From Gammaproteobacteria bacterium (GTDB lineage Bacteria; Pseudomonadota; Gammaproteobacteria; SZUA-152), in NCBI GenBank assembly GCA_011321815.1, contig DROS01000036.1, positions 16,471 through 80,470 on the forward strand: a stretch of DNA of 64,000 nucleotides. The letters run 5' to 3'. The notes under the pieces are model-generated. The model did no database searches. It saw nothing but the letters and a program-made list of their open reading frames with translations, and was not told where the DNA came from. Shown here piece after piece: positions 6,866 to 14,834 of this stretch. The position numbers and the translations under genes are program-made. Each line of letters begins with the position of its first letter. The first letter of the stretch is position 1.

Positions 6866-8791
6866 TCAGTCCGAGGCTGGTGAATTAATGTGTTGGTACC
6901 AGGCCTGAAACATTAATATTGTCCAGAGTTTCGAATAACTTTTGTTATTGTTTTGTTGGCAATCCAGCCATAATTGCCGCACTGGTTTTGTGTTGAATAC
7001 ACCATCTCTATTCAAACGCTCTTCTGACAACAGGTCTTCTGCCCAATCTTTGAGAGGCCCGTTGATCCAGGATCGTACAGGTGATCCAAATCCCTGTTTT
7101 GGTCTGTCGGTCAATGTTGTTGGTACATATTTCCCCAATACTTTGCGTAGTACGTGTTTACCTTTATTGTTTTTGAGTCTGAGCTCAACGGGAAGGCTCC
7201 AGGCAAATTCCACAATCCGATAATCAAGAAGCGGGTTTCGTACCTCCAGACTCACCGCCATGCTGGCACGATCCACTTTTACCAGTACATCGTCTGTGAG
7301 GAAACTGGTGAAATCCAGTAACATCATTTCAGCTTCAGGATAAGGTAAACCGAGTGATTTGATGCGGGAGATATTTTCAAAAATAGGATTATGGCTGTTT
7401 TTTACCAGACTGTCGGGATTGATAAACTTACATATCCGGCTTTGGTAAAGATCCAGAATGTGGTTTGCACGCATAGTGGTAATGTGTTTAAGCAATTTGT
7501 CTTCACACTGCGTCAGGTTTCCTGCTGTAGCCATAAAGTCAGCCAGCGGTGTACGGATAAAACTTGGGAGGCTGCGATTTATGCCCCACAGTTTTCTGTT
7601 GCTTAAATAACGCTTGTATCCATAAAACAATTCATCACCACCATCCCCGGTCAGCGCCACTGTAACCTTGGTTTTGGCTAATTTAGAGACAATATAGGTA
7701 GGAATTTGTGATGAATCGCCGAATGGCTCATCAAAAATATGGGGGATTTTTGGGAGAGTGTTCAGTGCATCAATTCCACAGACATGCAATTCCGTATGGT
7801 CTGTCCCCAAATGTTTTGCAATTTTTTTAGCTGCCGCTGTTTCGGATTTATTGCAGCCTGAAAAGCCAATCGAAAAACTTTTTACCGGGTCTTTGCTTTG
7901 GGTCTGGGCAATAGCGGTTACCGTGGATGAATCAATACCGCCGGACAGTAATACACCCACTGGGACATCCGATATCATGCGCATTCTGACTGAGTCGCAC
8001 AATAATCTGTCCAGCATCTGAATGGCGTCATGTTCAGTTCCCAGAAAGGGGTTCGCCATGCATGATTTGGCTGTAGTGTAGGGTGACCAGTATTCTACAA
8101 TTTTTTGATGTAGTGTTGGGTTTTCAACAAGGTCATTATGCGTTACCGATACCATGCAACCCTGTGGCAATTTATAAATATTTTTATATATTGAATAAGG
8201 TGCGGGTACATAGTTGTACTGTAAATACAGGGACAATGCATCAGGGTTGATACTGTTATCGAACGATGGATGCCTGGTCAGGGCCTTAAGTTCGGAAGCA
8301 AAAACAAACTGGCGGCCAGCCCAGCCATAATAAAGTGGCTTTTTGCCAATACGATCTCTCACCAGGGTTAGTATTTGTTTCTTTTTATCCCAAAGTGCAA
8401 AAGCAAACATGCCATTAAAGCGTTGTAATGATTCCTCAATACCCCAAAATGAAATTGCGGCAAGCAAAACCTCGGTATCTGAATGTCCGGAAAATGTTGT
8501 GCCAAGGCCTTCGAGTTGTAATCGCAGATCTGAAAAATTATAAATTTCGCCATTAAACGCCACAACATATCGATCACATGGCGAATGCATTGGCTGATGA
8601 CCACATGCTGATAAATCCTGAATGGATAACCTTCTGTGGGCCAATGCCAAACCGCTTTCACTAACCCAGACACCACCATCATCAGGGCCGCGATGGGTAA
8701 GCGCGTTGGCCATTGAGTGAGCAATGGTTTTTAATGAAGATGCTGTTTCAATGCCAGGGCATTGTGACAGGATGCCCGCTAGTCCGCACAT
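6866..8791 (-). CDS. asnB: Asparagine synthase (glutamine-hydrolysing)
   Basis: 641 residues. Converts aspartate to asparagine using glutamine and ATP, or acts as a related amidotransferase. The N-terminal glutaminase domain begins MCGLAGIL, with Cys2 becoming the N-terminal nucleophile, followed by HRGPDDGG, RLSIQD and FNGEIYNF. The synthetase domain has the PP-loop GVLLSGGIDSSTV at about 265-277, then ALTGDGGDELFYGY and the VRNPLLDYR segment. Length and motifs match the AsnB forms often found in exopolysaccharide and exosortase clusters, but no such genes are next to it here, so the substrate is taken to be aspartate. It is transcribed alone; a 0.6 kb divergent gap separates it from the two-component system. 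Confidence 0.9.
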   Translation of the reverse strand: MCGLAGILSQCPGIETASSLKTIAHSMANALTHRGPDDGGVWVSESGLALAHRRLSIQDLSACGHQPMHSPCDRYVVAFNGEIYNFSDLRLQLEGLGTTFSGHSDTEVLLAAISFWGIEESLQRFNGMFAFALWDKKKQILTLVRDRIGKKPLYYGWAGRQFVFASELKALTRHPSFDNSINPDALSLYLQYNYVPAPYSIYKNIYKLPQGCMVSVTHNDLVENPTLHQKIVEYWSPYTTAKSCMANPFLGTEHDAIQMLDRLLCDSVRMRMISDVPVGVLLSGGIDSSTVTAIAQTQSKDPVKSFSIGFSGCNKSETAAAKKIAKHLGTDHTELHVCGIDALNTLPKIPHIFDEPFGDSSQIPTYIVSKLAKTKVTVALTGDGGDELFYGYKRYLSNRKLWGINRSLPSFIRTPLADFMATAGNLTQCEDKLLKHITTMRANHILDLYQSRICKFINPDSLVKNSHNPIFENISRIKSLGLPYPEAEMMLLDFTSFLTDDVLVKVDRASMAVSLEVRNPLLDYRIVEFAWSLPVELRLKNNKGKHVLRKVLGKYVPTTLTDRPKQGFGSPVRSWINGPLKDWAEDLLSEERLNRDGVFNTKPVRQLWLDCQQNNNKSYSKLWTILMFQAWYQHINSPASD

Positions 8792-9279
8792 ATTATCGTA
8801 GCAATAACAAATAATATTATGCAGGGTTTGGGTTGCCCTGTCTTAATTTGAAACTCCTGAGTTTTTCCTTCTAATCATGTGTCTACTCTGCAAACGTCAT
8901 ATGTGTGAAATGTGGAATCAAAATTTTTTTGATTATGGTATGGAAAAATCCATTGTCCTGAAAAAAATCTGCTATGTTGTCGAAATATTTCGTGTCACCA
9001 TAAACAAATCCGGTTTATGTGAAAACTAAAGGGGAGGTCCTACTAATAGCCATTTGTTGTACTGGTTCTCAAAGCATTTACTCGGCTAATAAAAGATACT
9101 TGTAATAAGAAAATGGTTAAAATCAGTATTGGTGCTAACAGCCTGGAAAATAGTAACGGTATGGTGCATGCGAGCCTCTTGTCGTGTGTTACAGGGTCGG
9201 ATCGTCCAAACACAAATAACACCCTCGGAAAAAATATTTCGTTATTTTTCGAACTCTATCAATGAGGCATTAACCTTTC

Positions 9280-9297
9280 CATTACCATTTGGTAATG
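9280..9297. promoter_or_regulatory. Palindromic operator candidate CATTACCA-TT-TGGTAATG
   Basis: Two perfect 8-base half-sites separated by two bases lie about 130 bases before the response regulator gene. The geometry suits a dimeric regulator. The OmpR-type regulator encoded downstream usually prefers direct repeats, so the binder could be another protein. Confidence 0.4.
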
Positions 9298-9352
9298 TTG
9301 ATTATTAAAAATAATTTGCACGCCATCAGGAAACGCTTGTCTATGGTAAGAG

Positions 9353-9382
9353 TTACCCACAATTATCGTATTGTTATCCACA
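9353..9382 (+). promoter_or_regulatory. Two DnaA-box-like sites upstream of the response regulator
   Basis: TTACCCACA (9353-9361) and the consensus DnaA box TTATCCACA (9374-9382) lie 21 bases apart start to start, about two helical turns, in the same orientation. The second overlaps a short palindrome ATCCAC-AAT-GTGGAT. They end about 45 bases before the regulator gene. Binding by DnaA is inferred from the match only. Confidence 0.4.
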
Positions 9383-9425
9383 ATGTGGATATTGTTTAAC
9401 GGGCTGAGTAAACCATATAAAAATT

Positions 9426-10103
9426 ATGAAATTACTATTGATTGAAGATGATGAAAAAATATCCGCATTTATAATCAAGGGAATGAGGGCGGCTGGTTTT
9501 CTGGTGGAACATGTCAGTAATGGCGACCAGGGGTTATCCATGGCGCTGACAGCTAAATATGACGCTGCAATAATTGATATCATGTTACCTGGTCACAGCG
9601 GTTTGTGGGTGATAGACGAGTTGCGCCGAAAAAATATTACCTTACCTGTTATCATTTTAAGTGCAAAGCGTACGGTAGATGATCGAGTGATAGGATTTCA
9701 GTTGGGCGGTGATGATTACCTGACTAAGCCTTTTGCTTTTTCGGAGTTGTTGGCCAGAGTTCAGGCATTGATTCGGCGGGCCAATAATGTCACGGAAGTT
9801 TCACATATTACCGTGCATGATTTGTCTATAGATTTAGTAAGCCGAAAGGTAACCCGGGGAAAAATCAGAATTGATTTGCAGCCGCGGGAATTCAGACTGC
9901 TTGAGTATCTTATGCGCCACGCTGGGCATGTGGTTTCAAAAACCATGCTTATGGAAAATGTATGGGATTATAATTTTGATCCATATACAAATGTGGTTGA
10001 GGCAAGAATTTGTCGTTTACGTGAAAAAATCGACAAGGGCTTCGACATAGCCTTGATCCATACTGTACGTGGGGCCGGTTACGTTCTGAAAGCGGGGGAT
10101 TAA
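9426..10103 (+). CDS. OmpR/PhoB-family response regulator
   Basis: 225 residues. The receiver domain shows the acidic pair EDDE (7-10), the phosphoacceptor Asp51 in IIDIMLPG, and the conserved lysine in LTKPF near 100. The winged-helix output domain fills the second half (LQPREFRLLEYLM, VVEARICRLREKID, HTVRGAGYVL). The overall pattern is of the CusR/PhoP type. The kinase gene starts seven bases after the stop, so the two form an operon and a cognate pair. The signal and targets are not shown by sequence; no metal or envelope-stress gene adjoins it. Confidence 0.88.
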   Translation: MKLLLIEDDEKISAFIIKGMRAAGFLVEHVSNGDQGLSMALTAKYDAAIIDIMLPGHSGLWVIDELRRKNITLPVIILSAKRTVDDRVIGFQLGGDDYLTKPFAFSELLARVQALIRRANNVTEVSHITVHDLSIDLVSRKVTRGKIRIDLQPREFRLLEYLMRHAGHVVSKTMLMENVWDYNFDPYTNVVEARICRLREKIDKGFDIALIHTVRGAGYVLKAGD

Positions 10104-10110
10104 CAAAACT

Positions 10111-11493
10111 ATGCCGACTGCTCTGCGTCTGACTCTTTGGTATGCAGGTATTTTTACCATATCATCGTTGATTGCGTTCATCATTTTTTACTTTTCCATT
10201 GAAAAAACCATCCGCAGTCGCACCGATGATGATCTTATGGAAGACGTTGAAGAGCTTGCTGTTTTATTTAAGGAGGGCGGGCTAAGCGAACTGAATCGTG
10301 AATTTAACGAGGATATTGCCTCTGATGGAACCGATAAGGTTTTTTTCAGGGTGATTGGGCCGGATGCGAAAACACTGCTTTCTACAGATCTTTCAGCCTG
10401 GTTTGGTTTGCCGCCGGCAGACAGTGTTCGTGATTCGATGCCTGAAAAAACCGGGTTCTCACTGAAGACAGTTTCAATTGATGGGTACCAATATCCTGCA
10501 CGAATTATTACGGCATTTATCGGTGATGGCAACATCATACAGATGGGTGAGTCACTCGAAGAGAGTGGGAGCTTCTTAAAGGAATTTCGGAATGTGTTTA
10601 TTGTAACAGTTCCGGTAATTGTTGTTATTGCCTGCCTTTTTGGCTGGTTTATGGCTCGTAAAGCATTGCAGGGTATTCGAGAAGTTACTGCGGCGGCTAT
10701 TGACATCACGAAAGGTGATTTGCAACGACGTGTGCCGGAAACAGGTCGTGGCGATGAAATTGATATTCTGGTTAACACATTCAACACGATGCTTAACCGC
10801 ATACAGTCACTTATAGCGAGCATGCGGGAAATGACCGATAATATTGCCCATGACCTTCGCAGTCCCCTTGCACGAATGCGTGGAATTGCCGAAACAACCT
10901 TATTAAATGATTCTACTGTTAATGACTTCAAGTGGGCTTCAGGCAATACCGTCGAAGAGTGTGACCGGTTGTTACATATGATAAACACTATGCTGGATAT
11001 TACAGAGTCAGAGACTGGAATATTAAAAAGAACAATGACGGTTGTTAATATAGCCAATATTATCAATGATGCCTGTGATCTGTTCCAACCGTTGGCTGAA
11101 GATAAGAATATTCAATTGACTTGCTGTAGCAAGGAAAATATCACGGTATACGGCAGCATACAGCACTTACAACGTATGATCGGCAACCTGTTGGATAATG
11201 CCATAAAGTATACTGACAAAGGTGGCAGTGTTACGCTTGGTCTGTATCAGAAAAACAAGCGCGTTGTTATTAATGTTTCTGACACCGGTGTTGGTATTGC
11301 CGAAAAAGATTTCCCCAATATTTTCAAGCGGTTTTATCGCTGTGATCAAAGTCGCTCGCAGCCTGGCTCCGGCCTTGGCCTGAGTCTTGCCCAGGCTATT
11401 GCACGTGCACATGGGGGTGATATTTCTATCGTCAGCGCAATACAGAAAGGCAGTACGTTGACCATCAGTATTCCCCTGCACACTTCTTCCTGA
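10111..11493 (+). CDS. Two-component sensor histidine kinase
   Basis: 460 residues. Two membrane helices (about 9-28 and 165-184) bracket a periplasmic sensor of some 135 residues without a recognised fold, followed by HAMP (about 185-238), the dimerisation helix with the phosphorylated His247 in NIAHDLRSPLARMRG, and an HATPase domain with the N box GNLLDNAIKY, G1 box DTGVGIAEKD, F box FKRFYR and G2 box GSGLGLSLAQA. CusS/QseC-like architecture. It probably phosphorylates the regulator encoded seven bases upstream. Ligand unknown. Confidence 0.88.
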   Translation: MPTALRLTLWYAGIFTISSLIAFIIFYFSIEKTIRSRTDDDLMEDVEELAVLFKEGGLSELNREFNEDIASDGTDKVFFRVIGPDAKTLLSTDLSAWFGLPPADSVRDSMPEKTGFSLKTVSIDGYQYPARIITAFIGDGNIIQMGESLEESGSFLKEFRNVFIVTVPVIVVIACLFGWFMARKALQGIREVTAAAIDITKGDLQRRVPETGRGDEIDILVNTFNTMLNRIQSLIASMREMTDNIAHDLRSPLARMRGIAETTLLNDSTVNDFKWASGNTVEECDRLLHMINTMLDITESETGILKRTMTVVNIANIINDACDLFQPLAEDKNIQLTCCSKENITVYGSIQHLQRMIGNLLDNAIKYTDKGGSVTLGLYQKNKRVVINVSDTGVGIAEKDFPNIFKRFYRCDQSRSQPGSGLGLSLAQAIARAHGGDISIVSAIQKGSTLTISIPLHTSS

Positions 11494-11574
11494 CAGTACA
11501 GAGGTCATTGGCGCATTTTTGGGCGAGACAGTTGTGTTGTATGAGATAAAATATAATAGAGCGAAACACGTATA

Positions 11575-12543
11575 TTAAAGAGAGGTTTGTTCCTGACGTA
11601 ATATCGCCCCAATGGCAGGTAAGCAATGCGCTTGTTGGTATTCTGAAAGGGGGGAGGCGCAGTCCACAATTTCATTGATATCCAAATTCCGGATTGATAA
11701 CCCCAGAGCGCTGTGCAAGTATTCAGCCAGGCCCGGAATTGGTGTTTCGGTAGGGGCCAGCACCACCCCGGCTACCGGTGGCTGCGAAAAATAACGATCA
11801 TAATAGTCCAGTGAGCGCTGTATCTCCAGCACCAGGCGGTCAAACCCGGCATTGTTTGCAATGTTGCTTTCAGGATTCAGGTCAGTGTTGTTACTTATAC
11901 TTTGATTTAGGTATTCATAACCAAGATCCAATGTGCGGGCAAAATATAATGTGGATTGACGCGCCACCACTACCAAGCCTCGTTCACGGGTGAGATAGAT
12001 CATGGCCACGCCTGCTTCATTTTCCGGCAAGCGTGAAGTAATGTTGCGTAACACCAGCTCAGGGATATCAATTGTGGTGAGATTGATGTTAGCATTTTGC
12101 AACTGATCGACATGTTTCCTTACTGTGGATGTGCGTGAGGCAACTACGTATAGTTTGTTTTTCTGACTGTGCGCACTATTGCCCGGCGCATCAAATACAT
12201 CAATTACTGCATCATCAATATGAAAATCGATCAGATCTTTCACTTGCCAGCGTACCGCAGCCCGTAATTCATTAGGTGGGACATCCGGTGCTTCGATGCT
12301 TAATATACTGTATTCGCCCAGTTCCATGATGGTGGTGCAATTATGTTTTTCCAGTGAAAATGCTTTGGCTTTTTGTAGTAATTGTTTTTCATGCTCACGA
12401 TTTTCGTCCCAGGGTGAAAATTCACAAACTTTCAAGCAGGGTTTTTCGCTGCCGGGGATTAGTGTCGCTATGGAAATGCCTGTTTCATTTGGCACAACTG
12501 CGGTAATTAATGATTTTTTATTTTTTCCCGGTAATAAAAACAT
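11575..12543 (-). CDS. mshI: MSHA biogenesis protein MshI (PilM-like)
   Basis: 322 residues from the ATG at 12543, which has GGAG nine bases upstream; a TTG at 12588 would add 15 poorly conserved residues. PilM-like actin-fold proteins form a cytoplasmic ring that links the PilN-type protein to the rest of the pilus machine. Seen: the N-terminal ISIATLIPG strand, ELRAAVRWQVKDLI (the region that contacts the inner-membrane partner), VASRTSTVRKHVDQL, and RSLDYYDRYFSQPPVAGVVL near the end. Notably it is the last gene of the locus, about 15 kb from the PilN-like gene with which it would act, whereas in Vibrio mshI heads the operon. Confidence 0.82.
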   Translation of the reverse strand: MFLLPGKNKKSLITAVVPNETGISIATLIPGSEKPCLKVCEFSPWDENREHEKQLLQKAKAFSLEKHNCTTIMELGEYSILSIEAPDVPPNELRAAVRWQVKDLIDFHIDDAVIDVFDAPGNSAHSQKNKLYVVASRTSTVRKHVDQLQNANINLTTIDIPELVLRNITSRLPENEAGVAMIYLTRERGLVVVARQSTLYFARTLDLGYEYLNQSISNNTDLNPESNIANNAGFDRLVLEIQRSLDYYDRYFSQPPVAGVVLAPTETPIPGLAEYLHSALGLSIRNLDINEIVDCASPLSEYQQAHCLPAIGAILRQEQTSL

Positions 12544-12584
12544 GGAAGCAGGCTCCGTTGTGTGAATAAATGGCCGCAATAAAA

Positions 12585-13016
12585 TCAAGGCATATACTGG
12601 ACGACTATTTGTCGTTGGGTGCGTGGGTTGCCGGGTGTGCCTCCTGCCGTACCCGTGCTGGTAATGGTGTAGACATTATTGCTGCCGTTAATTGTCAGTG
12701 TATTTACCGTTGTGGTTACCCATACCTGTCCGCTTTGTACGGTGCTGTTTGTGCTGACGCCTGCGCCGCCATTGACTGTTAAATCCCATATTGCCCAGTC
12801 TACGCCGCTTTCTGCGGCATAGAGCGCTTGTGATGAATACCATTCATCAATGGTTTCTTCTGAGCCCAGCACCAACATTTGTGTCATCAAGGCACCTAAT
12901 GCAGCCAGTGCAGTGATGACAAAAATTGCCGCAATCAATGCTGCCCCGCGCTGACGGGCTGGGTTTTCTTTGTTTATTAGCGGCAGGGTGGCCGTTGGCT
13001 TTATCTTTGTTATCAC
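12585..13016 (-). CDS. mshP: MSHA biogenesis protein MshP
   Basis: 143 residues. Starts with GTG inside the mshO stop (GTGA overlap). A basic, non-canonical leader ends at RQRGAALIAAIFVITALAALG, a pilin-like hydrophobic helix. The early ALMTQML and SSQALYAAESGVDWAIW resemble PilX-type minor pilins. MshP is a minor pilin-like component of the MSHA pilus. The mature part is short with a beta-rich Thr/Asn/Gly region. Confidence 0.82.
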   Translation of the reverse strand: MITKIKPTATLPLINKENPARQRGAALIAAIFVITALAALGALMTQMLVLGSEETIDEWYSSQALYAAESGVDWAIWDLTVNGGAGVSTNSTVQSGQVWVTTTVNTLTINGSNNVYTITSTGTAGGTPGNPRTQRQIVVQYMP

Positions 13017-13858
13017 GGTGTATTCCTCACATGAATTTCACGATAAAGCCGAATGGTTTCGCCGGTGCCCGCGTCAGCAATTTGTAAATCCACGCGTAAC
13101 ACACCTGTGGATTGCGGTGTGCCCGGAGTGTAAAAAAATGTCACCGCAGCGACGCCGTCTATTAATAAAGGATCACTGTTGCTCCAATCCACCGCGCCGT
13201 CATAATTTGTCAAGCCCGTGGCGGTGAACCAGCGCAGGTTGCTGCCACTCAGGCCGACTTCCACGGTTTGATCGATGATAGAGAAATGTTTTCCCGGGGA
13301 TTCCATTGTAAATTGTTGTCCGCTAAAACTCAGAATCTGGCCATTGGTGGTGCCGTCATTTCCCGGGCCCACCGCTGTTGTTGCTGTGATGCCGGATATT
13401 GGTGTCGCTGTGTTTCCCGCCTGTAAATCGGCCGGCGATGTATTGGCAATTACCAGCACATCACCGGCCACATAATTTAAATTCGTGCCGACGATGTAAA
13501 GGCGGGTGAGATTGGCGTTTTTACGAAAGCGAAGATTGATGCGCGAAAATTCTGTACCAAAATTATCAAAACGTTCCACATAACGTCCTCCGGCACGGCT
13601 GCGGGCAAATTCAACACCCGTGCCGCCAGAAAGTACGGATAGGCTATTGGGCACAGCCTGGTGTACTTCACGGGCCAGTCTTTCCAATGCCAGGCGTCCT
13701 TTGGCCACCAGTTCTGCCCGTGCCTTGCTGTGTGTGTAAGCCTGCATGGCTTTGGCGATAAACGGGGTAAGAAGGCCGGCAATGATGCCCAGCAATACAA
13801 TCACGCTGATCATTTCGATAAGTGTGAAAGCCTTTTGTCTGTTTTGTCGGAGTGGCAT
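13013..13858 (-). CDS. mshO: MSHA biogenesis protein MshO (minor pilin)
   Basis: 281 residues with a type IV prepilin leader: MPLRQNRQKA followed by FTLIEMISVIVLLGIIAGLL, containing the conserved glutamate at position +5 (of FTLIE); the residue before the cleavage site is Ala rather than the usual Gly. The C-terminal part is a beta-rich PilW-type minor pilin domain. It overlaps mshP by GTGA and abuts mshD (the stop of mshD and start of mshO share a base). It probably helps initiate pilus assembly together with MshC, MshD and MshP. Confidence 0.85.
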   Translation of the reverse strand: MPLRQNRQKAFTLIEMISVIVLLGIIAGLLTPFIAKAMQAYTHSKARAELVAKGRLALERLAREVHQAVPNSLSVLSGGTGVEFARSRAGGRYVERFDNFGTEFSRINLRFRKNANLTRLYIVGTNLNYVAGDVLVIANTSPADLQAGNTATPISGITATTAVGPGNDGTTNGQILSFSGQQFTMESPGKHFSIIDQTVEVGLSGSNLRWFTATGLTNYDGAVDWSNSDPLLIDGVAAVTFFYTPGTPQSTGVLRVDLQIADAGTGETIRLYREIHVRNTP

Positions 13859-14385
13859 CAGAAATTTATCCGATAAGCTGAAACAGAAATGGTTTCGTTG
13901 CTGGAAGAAGTGACGCTAACGGTAATCAGGCGTACATCTGCGGCAGGCACAGTATTCCAGTTTGCACCGGGCTGCACTACACTGACATCCACTGTATAGC
14001 CAGAATAACCGGGCATATCAGTGCCCGATGAATCCTGCGGTGGACTTTGATTAAGTCCGTGGTAGTCATCAATGTCATCATAAGTGGCGCGTGACTCGCC
14101 ATCTGTGCCAATGGCTATCACGGCTGGTCCTGTGGCGCAGGCGCCACTGGCGGTATTGACGCAGCCGCCGCCAAGCGGTGTTGCTTCATTCCATTGTTTG
14201 CGCAGAATTTCATCCATAAAGGCATTGGCCACTGCCTGTGCCTTTTGCCGCAGATACGGGCGATGGCTGTTGGCGATGTTATTCATAAACAGCGCTGTCA
14301 TTCCTGCCATCATTGCGCCTACCAATACGATAACAATGATTGTTTCGACCAGGGTGAAACCGGTTTGCCGATATTGTTTGTTCAT
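13858..14385 (-). CDS. mshD: MSHA biogenesis protein MshD (minor pilin)
   Basis: 175 residues. The prepilin leader is MNKQYRQTG followed by FTLVETIIVIVLVGAMMAG (Gly at -1, Glu at +5), so it is processed by a prepilin peptidase encoded elsewhere. The mature part is consistent with the MshD/PilV-like family (ANAFMDEILRKQWNEATP). Its start overlaps the mshC stop by four bases. Confidence 0.85.
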   Translation of the reverse strand: MNKQYRQTGFTLVETIIVIVLVGAMMAGMTALFMNNIANSHRPYLRQKAQAVANAFMDEILRKQWNEATPLGGGCVNTASGACATGPAVIAIGTDGESRATYDDIDDYHGLNQSPPQDSSGTDMPGYSGYTVDVSVVQPGANWNTVPAADVRLITVSVTSSSNETISVSAYRINF

Positions 14386-14834
14386 CGTGCAAACCCTGTA
14401 ACATCTTCCACGGTTATGCTGTCGCTGTCCGATCCTTTGCTCAGTGTAATCGTCAACGGCGCACTCAGGCCCAGTGGATTTCCATAGGCATCAAAAACAA
14501 TTGTGGCGGTGGTATCCAATGTGATGTCGGTCCAGGTTTTTGTGTAGCCCGTAGCACCGGTTAGCGGATGGGTAATTGCGGTACCGCCCTGAGTTACTGT
14601 ATAGCCAGTGCCGTTAATCGCAATTTGATAATTGCTCGCCCCGGAATGGCTCATGGATTTGCCCTGCGCATACCGGATGGCTTGCACCAGTTCGCCCGAT
14701 GCGGCAACCACATCAAAAGTATTCCTGTTGAATTTACTGATGGCCAGTGCCGATAGTGCGCCCGTGATTACGATAACCATAATCAGCTCGACCAAAGTAA
14801 AACCGGACTGTCGCTTGTTAAATTTCCTGGCCAT
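14382..14834 (-). CDS. mshC: MSHA pilin protein MshC (minor pilin)
   Basis: 150 residues from ATG at 14834, which shares one base with the mshQ stop (TGATG); an upstream ATG at 14852 lies inside mshQ and is less likely. Leader MARKFNKRQSG then FTLVELIMVIVITGALSALA with Glu at +5. The mature domain has the GspH-like AIRYAQGKSM helix and a short beta part (YGNPLGL). Minor pilin of the MSHA system. Confidence 0.85.
   Translation of the reverse strand: MARKFNKRQSGFTLVELIMVIVITGALSALAISKFNRNTFDVVAASGELVQAIRYAQGKSMSHSGASNYQIAINGTGYTVTQGGTAITHPLTGATGYTKTWTDITLDTTATIVFDAYGNPLGLSAPLTITLSKGSDSDSITVEDVTGFAR

Larger units (their letters stand above)
8792..9425. other. Divergent intergenic region between asnB and the two-component system
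   Basis: About 630 bases holding the promoters of both directions. The last 150 bases before the regulator gene carry a perfect palindrome and two DnaA-box-like sites, listed separately. A frame of 50 codons (9113-9265) starting MVKISIGANSLENSNG is open but has no ribosome site, and I do not call it a gene. Confidence 0.5.

Noticed and set aside
9113..9265. 50-codon plus-strand frame upstream of the response regulator
   Set aside because: No ribosome site, no motif, and it overlaps the likely promoter region.
10188..11066. 292-codon open frame antisense to the sensor kinase
   Set aside because: It lies wholly opposite a clear histidine kinase gene, and its product has no recognisable motif; a codon-bias shadow.
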